A stretch of 64,000 bases of DNA from Hypomesus transpacificus (Eukaryota > Chordata > Actinopteri > Osmeriformes > Osmeridae): positions 434,001-498,000 of the forward strand of contig NW_025813703.1 of the NCBI RefSeq assembly GCF_021917145.1, written 5' to 3'. Position numbers and translations under genes: made by a program. Below, piece by piece: positions 20,534 through 34,400 of the stretch. Every line of letters starts with the position of its first letter. The first letter of the stretch is position 1. The notes beneath the pieces are model-generated. The model saw nothing but the letters and a program-made list of their open reading frames with translations. It did no database searches and had not been told where the DNA came from.

Positions 20534-22874
20534 GTAAGTGGAGGAAATCTGAAGCAGTCTAGCTAATGTTAGTGAGGTCACAACTTCCTCAACTCACACA
20601 CCACCGCTTTGTTTAACTTGCCAGTGTCCGTTGCGAAATTGTTTGAGCTAGCTCTAGCACTATTACTAGCTAGCTAGCACAAGCTAAGATGCATTGCAAA
20701 AATTAGGCTAGACTACCTTTGTAGCCCACAGTTGCAATGTCTTCAATGCAACGACAAGCACCATAACATTTAATTTGTTTTTGACTAGGCTAGTACATGT
20801 GAGACAAATCGCTCACTTCGTAGGTCGACTAGCAACGCTAAAACGGGGTCTCATTATTTACAAAATGCCATAGCCAGCGAAATCATTTCGATGCTGTCTG
20901 TATGTAGAACATTTTTTATATCCAACTGCAGTTTCATGCCCCCTTACAAGCCTTTTGTACTCTTCAAAATGATTAGTTGCTAAGGTGAACGAATTAATAT
21001 GTAGCCAAGGAACTAAGGTTATTGAATTAGTTACCTAGCGAGCAAGGTACTTGAGCCAATGACTGCACGTTGGAAAGCCTGATTGTTTGGTAAATAAGAG
21101 TAAGACGTCCGGACGGACCTCTCAACCAGTGCTAATGTAGCTAGCTTATGTTCTAGATTGGATGTAATTGTGCTCTAAACTCCTATCGTCATACTAGGTA
21201 GCTCTAGCTGTGACATTAGCAATTGCTAGCTAACATCACTGTCCAACCTGCTTATCAACGTTTTTTCATTGAACGTAACAAGACTCCCTGCAAGTTTTGT
21301 TTGTTCTTTAGTCACTAATTAGTTCAATACTAGTTACAGTCCAGCTCACAGGATAAGCAGATCTAGCAATTGAGGTATGGGCAAATATTTGACCTGAACA
21401 GTGCAAACACATTATAGGCTACAATGCACTAGCCTAGTTACACTGGAAATAAGATAAGGGAAGCACACTTCTTTTTTTTTTTCTCGACCGTCATCGGTAA
21501 CCGTTAATTACCTTTACTTCTCAAGTCCAACAACAATAAGAGAACTGATCATTAGATACTTTTTGGGGGTATTTTAGAATAATTCGATGTTTACCGTAAT
21601 TTCCATTCCTTTGGCATTACTATAACTCGAGGGTGCGCTTGAAAACTCATGGACCATATTAGGGGACCCTAGTTCTGTCCTTAACATCCATTTTACTTCT
21701 GGTAATGACTTCTCTGTTAGCTCACGCAGCCTGCCGTCACCTGCTGGGATCTTTCTGGTAATACAATTTAAGAAAGCCAAAATGCATCCTTCAGTATCCT
21801 ATAAGGACAGGCCTGTGGCAATATGGCCTTTCAAATGCCTCTTAAACCTGACAAAATCAGCCATGCACTGCTGAAGAGACCCGTGCCATTTTTTACATAG
21901 CATGTAAAGACCCAATGTAAACCAGGTTTACATTATGTAAACATGGTAGTTTGTCTTGTAATGAACACTGTAGAGTCATCTTTGGTACTCGTTATGTACT
22001 CTAGGGCAACATTTCTTAGTTTCATGAGGACTTCTGGGGCGTACTTCTACATACCTGAGCATGTGGATGGCTGTTATTGTCGTGAGTCCCCAATTAAGTT
22101 TAGCTTTAACCTGTAATGTTTGTGTTGCTCAGCCGCACACAGCAGCTGTGTGTGAGCCTCTTCAAGTTTCTCTATAAAAAGAAAGAAATAATACGTCAGT
22201 TTCTTTTCCAACAGTGGTCCAACTTTGAGCAATGCTGTGATGGCCATAGATAAGTGTGTTGTATAAATAGGTTTGAATGGCAGTTGGCTTTTTTTCAACT
22301 TTTTCTCTGATCAGGCAACCCTCTCTGTAATCTCTTAACTTCTGCACAGCCAATGACTGTCTGTGTTGTGTTTGATGAAGCTACCATGTTATTTTGGTCT
22401 CCAGCGGACAGATATTTGGCACAGCTTTTGACAGAAAAGCTATTTATGGTCTGTTGTTATTTTGGGTGTGTCTCATCTGAGGGATTCTTCTTCAGTCGAC
22501 ATTCATGGTAACTGTGTATCACACCGTGGTTACACTGTCAAGACCATCTCAGATGTGTCTCAGTAAGGAACCCAGGGGGCCTCGTCATTATCAGAACATC
22601 TGCACCGTTGACTGGAATGTTAGCGGAATGTAACCTAAAAACGCACACGCACGGTGTGGCTATACATTTCTTAAATTCTGTTTCAAATTGACTATTTGAC
22701 ATTTAACGTGGAATAGCATTTGTTAGGCTTAAATGCTTGAGAATAGCAGTCAATCACAGAAACTCGGCCAAGTAGGAAAAATAAGAAGTGTGCTCGATTT
22801 GAAACATGGAGTGATATTAAAGGCCTATCTCTTAGTGTATAATCTCACTATTTTTTATTTTCTCTCTCACACAG
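20534..22874 (+). other. rnf19a: Presumed first intron of rnf19a
   Basis: No confirmed feature. On the minus strand two exon-like blocks with splice-like borders occur near 22115-22171 and 21660-21760, described under findings, but neither matches a family I recognise. Confidence 0.4.
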
Positions 22875-23064
22875 ATCGCTATCTGCCCGTCACCTTTATG
22901 CCAGACTAGACCTGGTCTGACCACAAAAGAAAATCCCCCACCCACCCAGACCAGAAACCCACCATGTCATAACAGCTGAAACTCCCAACCGCCCCTCTGA
23001 CCCCTCCCTTCCCTCTGCGTCTACCGTCCCCTGGGACGACGACGCCAGTTTCCCCTCCAGGAAG

Positions 23065-26000
23065 ATGAACCCCCAGCAGCCTCCCCACGGCGGCTCGGGG
23101 TCCGAGCGCGACCTCCACTCGGCCGCCTCCTCCGTCAGTCTGCCCTCCGGCCGAAAGACGCCCAAGAAGAGACGCCTCTCCCTCCACTCTCTGTTCGGGC
23201 GGCGGCGGCGCCCCGAGCGCGACCCCAAGCGCAAGTCCCGCGCCCTCCGCGGCGGCGGCGTTGAAGGGATTGCCAGTGTGGAGAGCATCCACTCCTCCGA
23301 GGCGGCCCACAGGGGCTCCGCTCCCCCGGGGGTCGTCCCCTCCACGTCCTCCTCCTCCTCTGCCTCCTCCGTGGCTCCGTCCTCGGCCGGCGACCTGCTG
23401 GAGTGCCCGCTGTGCCTGCTGCGGCACGCCCGCGAGCGCTTCCCCGACATCATGACGTGCCACCACCGCTCGTGCGCCGACTGCCTGCGGCAGTACCTGC
23501 GCATCGAGATCTCCGAGAGCCGCATCAACATCTGCTGCCCCGAGTGCTCGGAGCGCTACAACCCCCACGACATCCGCATGATCCTGGCCGACCGCGCCCT
23601 CATGGACAAGTACGAGGAGTTCATGCTGCGCCGCTGGCTGGTCGCCGACCCCGACTGCCGCTGGTGCCCCGCCCCCGACTGCGGGTAAGATCTTGACCGG
23701 GAGATGTGGCGTCTATGGGGATTTACACACTTTTTCGGAACAAAAGTTCATGCACTTGAGCTCGGTAGTAGAACATTTCACTGCAGATGAACGTTTGCGT
23801 CACAGGTGCAACATTGTAACAAATGAAAGCGTCCGTTAATTGATTGCAAGTGAAGCGGTGACACTTCCGCACTGCATCCAAAAAATCAGCTTTGGCCCCC
23901 GATCCCAAATAACCCCCCCACAAACACACACACACTGTTTTCCAGGTATGCAGTCATTGCCTTTGGCTGCGCCAGCTGCCCCAAAATCACGTGCGGCCGC
24001 GAGGGCTGCGGCACGGAGTTCTGCTACCACTGCAAGCAGCTGTGGCACCCCAACCAGACGTGCGACGCCGCCCGCCTGCAGAGGGCCCAGAGCCTCAGAC
24101 TGAGGACCTTCAGATCCTCCTCCCTCAGCTACAGCCAGGAGAGCGGGGCCGCAGGTGCAGCACGCACCTCAAAACAAACGCACCCTTTGTCTAGTGATAC
24201 ATATATACACGCATTGGATCAAACAGACATGACGTACGAGGCAAATTCCGTTTTTTTTTCCCCTGCTCACACAAACAGATTGAGATGTACGTGTTGAACC
24301 TGTTGTTCTGTCCTCCACCAGCTGATGACATCAAGCCCTGCCCGCGCTGCGCTGCCTACATCATCAAGATGAACGATGGCAGCTGTAATCACATGACCTG
24401 CGCCGTGTGCGGCAGCGAGTTCTGCTGGCTGTGCATGAAGGAGATCTCTGACCTGCACTATCTGAGGTGAGACCCCTCGCTCACCCCGTCAAAGACATTC
24501 CTGACGTTATCGTCAGTCATATCACTGAAACTATTTCGAAGTAACACAAACAATATCTTTTTTAAACAAGCCTAAACCAGTCTTCCCTGTGGCATGGCTC
24601 AAACGACCCATTGTCCAATCAGCACGTCGGAGGGTGTGGTCTTGCCAGTTAGCTATGGATAAAAAGGACGTGACACCACTTGGAACTTTGTGTGTGGGAG
24701 GGGGGGGGGGTATATATTCAGCGAGACAAACACATCAAGTCCTTCAGAATCCAGGTTCTTTTCAGTTCTCTTTCTTCAGTTGTGCCCCCCCCCCATACAT
24801 AATTGGTGAATCAGACAATAACAGTCATCGACATGCTCAGGTATGCAGAAGTACGCCCCAGAAGTCCTCATGACGCAGTCTAAAACAACCCAAGCTCATG
24901 CAAACACAAACCCTTCCTCCCCCCAGTCCCTCAGGCTGTACCTTCTGGGGCAAGAAGCCGTGGAGCAGGAAGAAGAAGATCCTGTGGCAGCTGGGCACGC
25001 TGGTGGGCGCCCCCGTGGGCATCGCCCTCATCGCCGGCATCGCCATCCCCGCCATGATCCTCGGGATCCCCGTCTACGTGGGGAGGAAGGTGAGGTTCTG
25101 CCCCCTTGGTGCCTGACCATCAAATACGTCTGGTTCATTGTCAGGATCTTTTGTGTGTGTGTGGTTCATGTTGGTGGTTTGTGTTCATTGCTATGTTCCA
25201 CAGAGTCTAAAACGGATTTAAAGATGACTGTCCACCTTAGAGCAGAGGATTATTTGTAAAGGATCTCTAGTCCTCTTGGCGTAGCCTACGTCTGTGTTTG
25301 ATCAGAACAAGACATCTGTCGTCTCCGTGGTTCGGACCACTGTCTTTTCTCCCTGCTTGTGCATCAGATTGCAAGTTTTTCTAATGTTGAGCGGACTGGG
25401 GATTTGATTCCTTTTGTAACTTTGGACCAGCTGGGCAGCTTCCTCCACATTCCAGATTGATAATAGGCTATCCATCAGTTGCCTTTGATCTGTCTTTCTG
25501 TGGCACATTGATAATGAGACATACAGCTGGGGCCCGTGTTTCAAGTAACTGTGTGGCACTTAGATTTCTGTCACTAGCCCTTTTCTTACTTTTCAGAAAT
25601 GTGAAATCGAAGGATGTGTTTAGGTATCCTATATGGTTTTGTGTGCAGTTTGCCTCCTAACCTCTGGCTAACTTGCCCCTTTCCCCACAGATTCATAATC
25701 GCTACGAGGGCAAGAACATCTCCAAACACAAGAGAAATCTAGTGATCGCAGGGGGTGTGACCCTGTCTGCCATAGTGTCACCAGTGGTGGCAGCCGTCAC
25801 CGTCGGTCAGTCCATAATCTTGCTTTTTCCCGCTGTCTCGCTCGCTGTTAATGTCAACTTCTTTGTCTCTGTTCATTTTTTGTGAGGCATATTAGCTTGG
25901 TGTGGGAACAGTGTGTGTTTCTGTCCGTAGGTATCGGTGTACCCATCATGCTGGCGTACGTGTATGGCGTGGTGCCCATCTCGCTGTGTCGCGGGGGCGG

Positions 26001-27934
26001 TTGTGGCGTCTCCACCGGCAATGGCAAAGGAGTGCGCATCGAGTTTGATGACGAAAATGACATGAACGTGGGCAGCGGGGTGGCAGCGACCGGTCAGTAT
26101 GTCCAATCATCATCTGAACCTTGTCCAGGACACGTGAACTTCAAATCTATTCCTTGAGACAGTTTATTGAATTCTTTGTTTTAACGATTCCTCCCGATAA
26201 AATTATTCGTTCATAGCCTTCTGTAGTGTTGGTCCCAGATGTGACAGAATAAGGAGAACCTTTTGAACATGAGAAAAGTATGAATAAAGAATGCTAGTAT
26301 AAGATAAGAATATTAAGATGTGCCTTTCCTCCACACTTACCAGACAGTCTAACCGATATTTTACGACTTGAAGTGAACCACGTTGAGTCTGTTCGCTACA
26401 TCTCTCTCTCCTCCGCCCTTTTTCCCCCTCAGCCCCTCTCACAATCCCTTTTTCTCCCTCCAATACAGATACCACGTCAGTCGCAGAGACGAGGCCCAAC
26501 CCGAGCATAGGGGAGGGCAGCGTGGGGGGCATGACGGGCAGCCTGAGCGCCAGCAGCAGCCACATAGAGCACGTGGGAGCCATGCGGGACAACCTGAGTG
26601 AGAACGCCAGCACCATGGCTCTGGCTGGGACCAGCATCACCGGCAGCCTGTCAGGCAGCGCCGTGGTCAACTGTTATAACCGGTAAGAGACGGGTGACTG
26701 TTATGCATGTAATGCCATGTAGAATGCAAATTGGGCTACCTATATCTCATTTTATTAACGACTTACAAAGTGATGGGTTGAGCTTGGTTGTGTATTTATG
26801 CGTGTGACACAAGACGGTGTACCCAATGTCTGTCTGTCTGCATCTGATAGGTTGGAGGTTCAGGCAGATGTGCAGAAGGAGAGGTGTAGCCTGAGTGGAG
26901 ATTCAGCCACGGTCAGTCTGGGAACTAACAGTGACAACGCCAGCACCAGAGCCATGGCTGGTTCCATCCTCAATGCCTACATGCCTCTGGACAGGTCAGC
27001 ACTGCCAAGCCCTCGCTTGACAAAGGAGGGCAACACATTATTTTCCTTTTTTGTGACACCAATAGAAAAGCTATAGCAAGATGGGTCTCATTATGAACCA
27101 TTTATTTAAATCGCCATTGTCGGCTCTAATGTGGTAGAGGTCCATTCGTGCTAAGAGTTGCTATTTGTGTTGTCACCCCACAGGGATGGGAGCAGCAACC
27201 TGGAGGGCCAGGTGGACCTGGAGGGCAAGCAGGAGAGGAAGTTCCGCCACCCCAGCACCAGCAGCAGCCTGGACGACGCCAGCAGCAACGGCCCCGGGGG
27301 CGCCTGCCCCCCTGGCTGCCCCCACGACCCCAGCTGCCGCTGGACCACGGAGTCGTCCACAGGCTCTGGCGGTAAGAAGAGCAAGGGCAAGCTGCGGAAG
27401 AAATGCGGTGGCGGGAGCAAGATCGAGGAGACGCGCGAGGACGTGGAGGCCCGCCTGCTGGAGCAGCGCAGCACCAACTCCAGCGAGTTCGACTCGCTGA
27501 GCGGGAGCCTGCCGTCCGTAGCCGACTCCCACTGCAGCCACCTGTCCGAGTTCAGCTGCTCCGACCACGAGTTCCCCCGCCCCCTGCCCCCCAGCCTGGA
27601 GCCCTACTCACGCCTCCCCATCGCCCCTCCGGATGCGGGGGTCACCCCGCTGGCTGAGGTGGAGAACGACCGACTGGAGACCTGTCCAGTGCTGAGAGGT
27701 GACCCCACCAACCTGTCACCACCCCTCCCTGGTTCCCCAGAAGGGGTTGGTGGGACTCTTCTCTTCATTGCTGAGGAGAACATTGGGTTGATTTGGGACA
27801 GTGAGCCCCTTGACTCCCTGGTTGTGGAAGAGGACCTGAAGGAAAATAATAATAATAACACCACCACAGCATCTGTGGTTCACCAGCAGCTTGCAAGCCC
27901 AGCCAGGAGTGGCTGTATTCAAACGAATATTTAG
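23065..27934 (+). CDS. rnf19a: RBR E3 ubiquitin ligase RNF19A (dorfin)
   Basis: RING-between-RING ubiquitin ligase of the ER membrane and cytoplasm. Nine coding exons: 23065-23684, 23946-24154, 24322-24466, 24927-25089, 25691-25805, 25931-26092, 26469-26682, 26851-26994 and 27184-27934, giving 840 residues (human 838). RING1 begins at [15 protein letters not shown] near residue 114 and runs to CCPEC. The IBR follows with [18 protein letters not shown]2 is [21 protein letters not shown], with the likely catalytic cysteine at residue 303. Two hydrophobic stretches, around residues 345-376 and in the exons ending near GVVPISLC, are membrane segments. The serine-rich tail keeps EVENDRLE and ends QTNI. 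The first exon encodes [16 protein letters not shown] as in the family but is GC-rich with a poly-serine run. The frame is open upstream of the chosen ATG, so a longer N terminus from another exon cannot be excluded. RNF19A rather than RNF19B is supported by neighbours. Confidence 0.97.
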
Positions 27935-30500
27935 AGTCACTACACAGGCATACTGACTTGCACCGGATGCTAACGCTAACGGCTAACCTCTACCTAGCTG
28001 TGTCCGTGAAACTGTGCTACTTCTCACAGCTAACCTCAAGCCCTCGAATAGAGGGAGTGCATCGCACACTCACTGTATTGGGGAGGTCAACCGTCTTGGT
28101 GATTGATGATTTGTCAGCTGTGGAAACAAGAATATTGTGGGAAAAATTTAAGGTATTTGTGATATGGTAGAGGATAAAATGAGATGTAAATGAAAGACGA
28201 ACCCAGTGAGGTCAGAGCTAATTGGTTATCTGTGCCGACAAGGGGCGGGACTAGCTTTTAGTTTGGGCGTGGGAGGTCCAAATGGCAGGACTGCCAGTCA
28301 GCTAATGCAAAGCCCCTCCATCTACAAGGCCGAGGTTGGTTGACACAATAGCTGGAGCACCATAGCTCTATGAATGTTGAATGTACTTTGGCAGGTTTGA
28401 AGCAGGATTTATATGGGGATGTAGCAGAAGATGTCAGAAAAGAGTATTCAGAAAGGAATTACAGCGTGTCCACTTAGGAATGTCTTTCTTTCAAAACACT
28501 GGCATGATGCCACAAATCCCAGATCAATCCCAGGAGCCTTGTGTTGACCTGTGACTATGCCATAAGAAGATTAGAGGGGTCACAGAAGTACGATAGAATT
28601 TCTAATCTAGACGTACATCTGGCGTACAAGTTGAAGGCGTTTAGAACTGATGACACTGTGGTCCACGACTGTGCCACCTGTCCAATCAAAGGGTGAATGT
28701 CAGTAGCCAATGATTAGTCGTTTCCTGCTCAAAAGGCCTTTAGGGGCTCATTGAACTTTTGGATGATTAAATTGAGGAGATTATACGAAAGTAGGCAGAC
28801 TTTGGAGCGTTCACCTGAAAGTGTGACCAGAAAGCACCACAGCATAAACGAATATGAAACGTTCTATTAAAGCTCATCAACGTGTCAATAACCTAAGAGG
28901 GACCATGCAATAGTCATATTTCTGTTTTCCATGATTACTTTTTATTTTGTACTTTTTGGGGGTTATTGTAGAGGACAAGGTTGTTTCTTAACTTTTGAAC
29001 AAGTCTGTAAGGTCCACCAGTGTTATGTGATGGGTTGAAGGCCCTAGGGCCAAGTCAGCCCTAACCCACATGCACACTATAGATATAAGATGATTGGACA
29101 GACAGAATGGCTGTTGATGACATTCTGTCTTGCCTGTCAGATGCTACTACCATCTTGATTAACCCTATCCTGCCCTTCTCAAATCCCCACAAGTGGATCT
29201 GAGAAGCTTGGCTGATTTGGGGAGGAGTCGATTGCCATTTTGTAAAAGACGACCAAATGTTTATCTTCCTTTTCAAGAAGATGGATCAAAGCAGCTCCAA
29301 GCTGGATGAAAGAGGAATGAGAAATATTCTTGGACTAAGCTGAAATGTGTCTACGACCTAGAAGAACCGTATGGACCTGCACTGAAGAAAAGCTACATTC
29401 AGTTATTTAGATTATACATTTGGATTGCTTGATTGACACATGGAGAATTGTCAAACTAAATTTAAAGAAAGGTTTGACTTAATTTGGTTAAAATGTTATA
29501 TTGGATCTTTCTAGGTTGTAGATGAAATAATGTTGATGGATGTCATGTACAGTATTAATGGTGCCTTAAAAAAAATTGTTTTCCTCATCGTCAGGCCTGT
29601 TTAAGTGTCTGTCTATATTGCTGCTTCTTGACCTGTTGTCTCAAATGTCCACAAAGCAAACTGCATGGTCATGGGGAGGGCTTGATATCCAGAGGAATCT
29701 GCAGGATGAAGGAATGTTTTCTCAAATTTGGTAGTTCAGCCTGATGCCCTGTCTCACCCTTACCTAATGAGTATATATATACACACAAACATCAGACCTG
29801 TAATTGGTCCATGCTGTAACTGAGGTTTGGGGAGGGCAAGGTCAAAAGAAATAATCTGCACTGAAGTTAATGTAACTGACCTGAACCCTTTGATTCCAGG
29901 ATATCAAGCGTACGCTAAATTTAGACTTTTAGACACTTTCCAAGAGAACACTTTGCCAAAGCCTGACAAGACTGTTGAGAACTGTTCGTACTGGTATACC
30001 CCAGTTTCATTACACTTATGCAGTCAGACCATGCTCACTATATGTATTCTAGCCAAGTGAAAGGGGGTGGGGGGAGGGGGCTAAAACAAACTGCAGTGAT
30101 AAAATAAAAAAAACGAAGCAACCAGTCTGTTGGTGGCTGGCTCAAGTGGGGGAACAGGCTGGGTCAGTGTATGGGGGAACAGGCTGGGTCAGTGTATGGG
30201 GGAACAGGCTGGGTCAGTGTATGGGGGAACAGGCTGGGTCAGTGTATGGTTTGTTCTGCAGATTCATTCAGTTAATTTCCCGTCCCCAGTGGTGCTGCTG
30301 CTTAATAATCAACTCTGAAATGATTCAGTGCCGCAAGGAGGACTTTATTCGCTTCCTAAATGTCTGTTATTCATTGTATTTTTTGAAGACTTGTGCCAGG
30401 TCTGATTTTGTACCTGCGCAAGAGAGATGTACTTTATTTGTTTCTCATTTTTGCTTTACAATATGCATATCTAAACAAAATAAACAGCTGAATCAAGCAG
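27935..30500 (+). other. rnf19a: Long 3' UTR of rnf19a
   Basis: About 2.5 kb follows the stop without another gene. AATAAA occurs at 30103-30108 and 30479-30484; either could end the transcript. The minisatellite at 30148-30247 lies between them, so it would be in the mRNA only if the distal site is used. Confidence 0.5.
30148..30247 (+). repeat. 25-bp minisatellite, four perfect copies
   Basis: Four head-to-tail copies of a 25-base unit beginning GGGGGAACAGGCTGGGTCAG. The copies are identical as far as I can read. Perfect identity suggests recent expansion and probable length polymorphism. Confidence 0.95.
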
Positions 30501-31157
30501 TGTGGACAATTTCTGAAAAAGAATTGAGATTGTAATGTAGAGAATAGAATTTGGGAGAAAGATTTTGTGTCAATGATATAAGCATGCTGAAGATTTGAAG
30601 ATATACAGTAAAAAGCAGAATTACCTTATTGCCAGTTAAGTCATAAAACAACTTCAAAGAAAAGCGTCCACATTGCTTAAGTAATTGATTCAGAACATGC
30701 AAGCCATTACATGTCGATTTTGTAAAGTCTACCCTGGCCACTAAGGAGGCAATATTTTACAACAAACCAATAAATACTTTATAAATGTATATCCCATACA
30801 ATTGTCTTGGTCACATTCAAGATTGAAACTAAATTGGTGAAACAAGATTGGTTGATCTGTCACTTAAATCCACTTGTGTTTAGGTCACTGATCGGGTCTG
30901 ACCAACTTGGAACAAGTTTTCCCGTTTCAAGAATCCAGAACTGATCGAAGAATCAAGAACTTATTTCAAGAATCATACACATAAGGAGTTACTGATTCAC
31001 GGATTTCACAAATCTGGTCAATTGAGTTTGAATATTGATAAGGCACACACCTCTTTCTACGTGCATCTGGATACTGCTCGTATTTCACAACCATTTTCCA
31101 AGATGTACTTTCACGATGTAAACAATTGGCTTGCAGCGCTGCTGTTCTATCTATCAC

Positions 31158-31174
31158 ATCCACCAGGGGGACTG
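31158..31174 (+). promoter_or_regulatory. CTCF-like site
   Basis: ATCCACCAGGGGGACTG closely follows the CTCF core consensus. It lies between the convergent 3' ends of rnf19a and spag1. Motif seen; binding inferred. Confidence 0.4.
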
Positions 31175-31420
31175 TTTATGATCATGCTAAAGGAAAAGCT
31201 GCCTAGTTGTCTGAAAAACAGACAAGTTACACTGCTGCTTGTCTGCCCAAGAGTTATGGAAAAATATTCCTGCTTTTTGGGACAAAATATTTGTGACTCT
31301 TAAAAACCAGAGCTAGTCTATTGAAGATAACATCCTTTATCTTTGCCCAAAACTGGCAATTTCCATAGTGGGATGAGTGTGTTGGCGTGGACAGCTTTTC
31401 TGTGGGTCCTGCCCAGGAGT

Positions 31421-34400
31421 CTATTGTGTTAGGCTTCTCTCAATCTCTTCTTTCTTTTTCTGGAGCCTCTTCAGTTCTAATGAGAGGAAAGGGAGATATA
31501 AATATGAAATATTAAACATTCACGCCAACTAAGGACATATTGGTGACTGATATTCTCCATGGATATCTCCATGGTTACAAAGGAACACGAAGAACAAACC
31601 ACAACAATGATGCCAGAGTACAGTGAACAAAAGTGTGCATTCCTACACCTGGTGAGTGTTTCAACGCCTGCTGTGTGTGTGTCGGTGTTATAAAACCTCT
31701 AACACTGACCCAATAGTGAACATGTCATGTTGGTGTGTCCTGTAGTGAGGTTCACCCACCCTGGGCTTGTCTGTTGCACCATCCATAAGGCTCTGTCGAA
31801 ACAGGCCAGTCACAACCTCAAGCTCCTCTTCCGCTTCCCGGACATGAGGGTCTAACTGTAGCACTTCCTGTAGGTCATTAGTGGCAGCCAGATAGTCCTG
31901 TGCATTAACACACACACAAACAGATGGATGAAGTTACACAACTAAGCACACACAAGCGAAGGGAGTTTGGGATGTAGACATACTGTCCATGCATGCACAA
32001 CACGTAAAAACACCTGTAAACCCTTATGGGCCAGTGCACGTCTGTAGAAAGCCTTCTTATTGGTTGGCTCCAGCTGTAGGGCGGCGTCACAGTCCTGTCT
32101 AGCCTCTTCACAGCGGTCCAGTCTCAGGTAGCAAATGGCTCTGTGTGAACGGATAAAGCTGAACTGAAGCTAAAATAGCATTTATTACGTCCTTAGGTGA
32201 ACTTTACTCTAGATTCATCAGTCCTTTTTTTCATAACAAAATATAGGCTATACATTTGAGACTGAGAGGTAAGGATAGCTGAGGTAAACATTTGACTTGG
32301 GCTTACACTAACCCATACTATTAAAACGTTATGGTGTGTAATAAAAAAAAAGGTTGTTTTTCTTATCGTAGAGACTGCAGTATGTCCTACAGTACCTATT
32401 TGTCAAGATGGAACATTCACCGGGCTTGATCTGAAGGCACTCGTTGTATTTTTCCAGGGCCTCCTGGAAGTGGCCTTTCCTCACTAGGTCATTCCCCGCC
32501 TGTTTGAAGGATGTGAAACAAGCCTCCTGTTTTTTGGCTGCAGAGGGGAGACGAGAACAACATGTCAAAAATAGAGCCAATCAGCAAAAGGACGTCTTGT
32601 GTCTGTACGAGAATTTCTGTTTTTAGGTTTTTCTTCACAGTGCATCTGGCACAAACAAGAAACATTCCTACCAACCCTCCGGAATGTTCTCAAGTTTGAT
32701 TAAAATAAATCAATAAATCATGAGCAGAATTAATGGCTTCAGTGGAAAATCGACTTCCTCTGCTTACGTTGGGGACACACACACTCACCCATCGACACGA
32801 AGTGTGTGACAAAATGAGTCATAATAACTTATACTGTGTGAGATGATAAGGTTCAGTGTGAGGCATATTATAAACTGTTAATATGGTGGCTCACTGGTGA
32901 CGTTTGCATACCATATTGGGATTTGACTCTCCTGGGCCATTTGTGCATGTCTTCCCCATTCTCTCTCCACTGTCTATCTCATACGTTCACCGTCAAATGA
33001 AGCATGAAAAGGCCACAAAAAAGGCTAATGTGTGATTTTTGTACAATTGAAATGACTCTACATAGCTGCTCTTTCCATTCCCCGAGTGAAATTTCTTACG
33101 TTTGGTCTGTCGTTCAAATTTCTTATCCAAGTGTGATAGCCAACCAGTTGGGGATGGTGAAGACAGGACTATGGCACATTCTTTAGACTTTTTACCTGTA
33201 CATATACTATACCACCTAGCTTTTCTATATTTGCAGGTGGGTTATAAGTGTGTTCAATCAGTAATTGTGTACTATTCAGAGATATGTTAATATGCTGTGT
33301 TCTGTGTCATTTGCTTCTTCCGAATGTATGTGTGTGGATTATGTAGGGTCTCTCTGCTCTATTCTTCAGCCAGCCAGTGGGAAACATGAGCAAGGTTGTT
33401 CCGTTACAGCACAGCTGTTCTGTGACTATCCGGTTACACTCTGCATTATTAATTGAGTCTGAATACACTGTTGTCAGAAAGAGTGCTTACGCTACCATTC
33501 ACCTGATTCTCTGTGGCACAATCATTTTCTTATTTCATTATTGGTTCAAGTGCCCACACCGCTTGTAATGCAATCCAAAATGAAGAGTGTGAGAGTGTTT
33601 GTGTCTGGCTGTGTGCTGGAGGTGCTCTATCAGACCGTTTCACTGTGCGCCAACGTAAACAGATAACATGGCTGACCTTCCTTCTGTGCAGCGCGGGCCT
33701 CGTTGAGCTTGGCACTGTGGGGCTTCTCTTGGCGGTGCTGCTGGGCCGACAGAGGAACCAGGGGGATCTCTGGAAGCTGATCTCTCCAATTTGGACCGTC
33801 CTGCTCTATGAGCATCTTGGTGATCCTAACACACACACACACGATCCATTATGTATGCCCATGTTTCCTCAGAAACCCCAGTGTAAACAAGGGTATAAAA
33901 GCACTTTTGAATCAGTTTATTGAACGTAGCGAAATCCACCCATAATATAACGTCGTCAACTTCATTTGTGACATTACGATCAATGCCAATGCCACGTTTT
34001 TCACATTGACCAATGAGAATCCCCATCCGCCCATTGTTGTCTGTGACACTAATCCAATTGGTGCCCGGCTCACCTGTGAACGCTGTCATGGGCAGCCTGC
34101 GTCCCTGTGTCAATCTGCAGCACGGTCTTGTAATCCACATAGGCCTTACGGTAGCGCTCCAGTGACTCATAGGCCATGGCCCTGCGCAGGAGGGCTTTCA
34201 GGGAGAAGGGATGGAGCTCCAAAGCTCTGGGATGGGTAGGTAATAGGATCAGAGAGGAGGGTGAGCGACATGGAGGTTATGTACAGTAGGAGGGCGAGAG
34301 AGTAGCAGAGAGAGTCGCAGAGAGAGAGAGAGACTCCCAGCCTGCTGTTGGTCACATCGTGTGCCAGGTGGTTGGAGACTTAGCCTCGCTGAGCCTGGAA

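Noticed and set aside
22896-23568. Two long minus-strand open frames opposite rnf19a exon 1
   Set aside because: GC-rich antisense shadows of the coding exon; low-complexity Gly/Arg/Ala content with no domain.
33513-33923. 136-codon plus-strand open frame in spag1
   Set aside because: It is the antisense of spag1 exon 4, which has the real family sequence on the minus strand.
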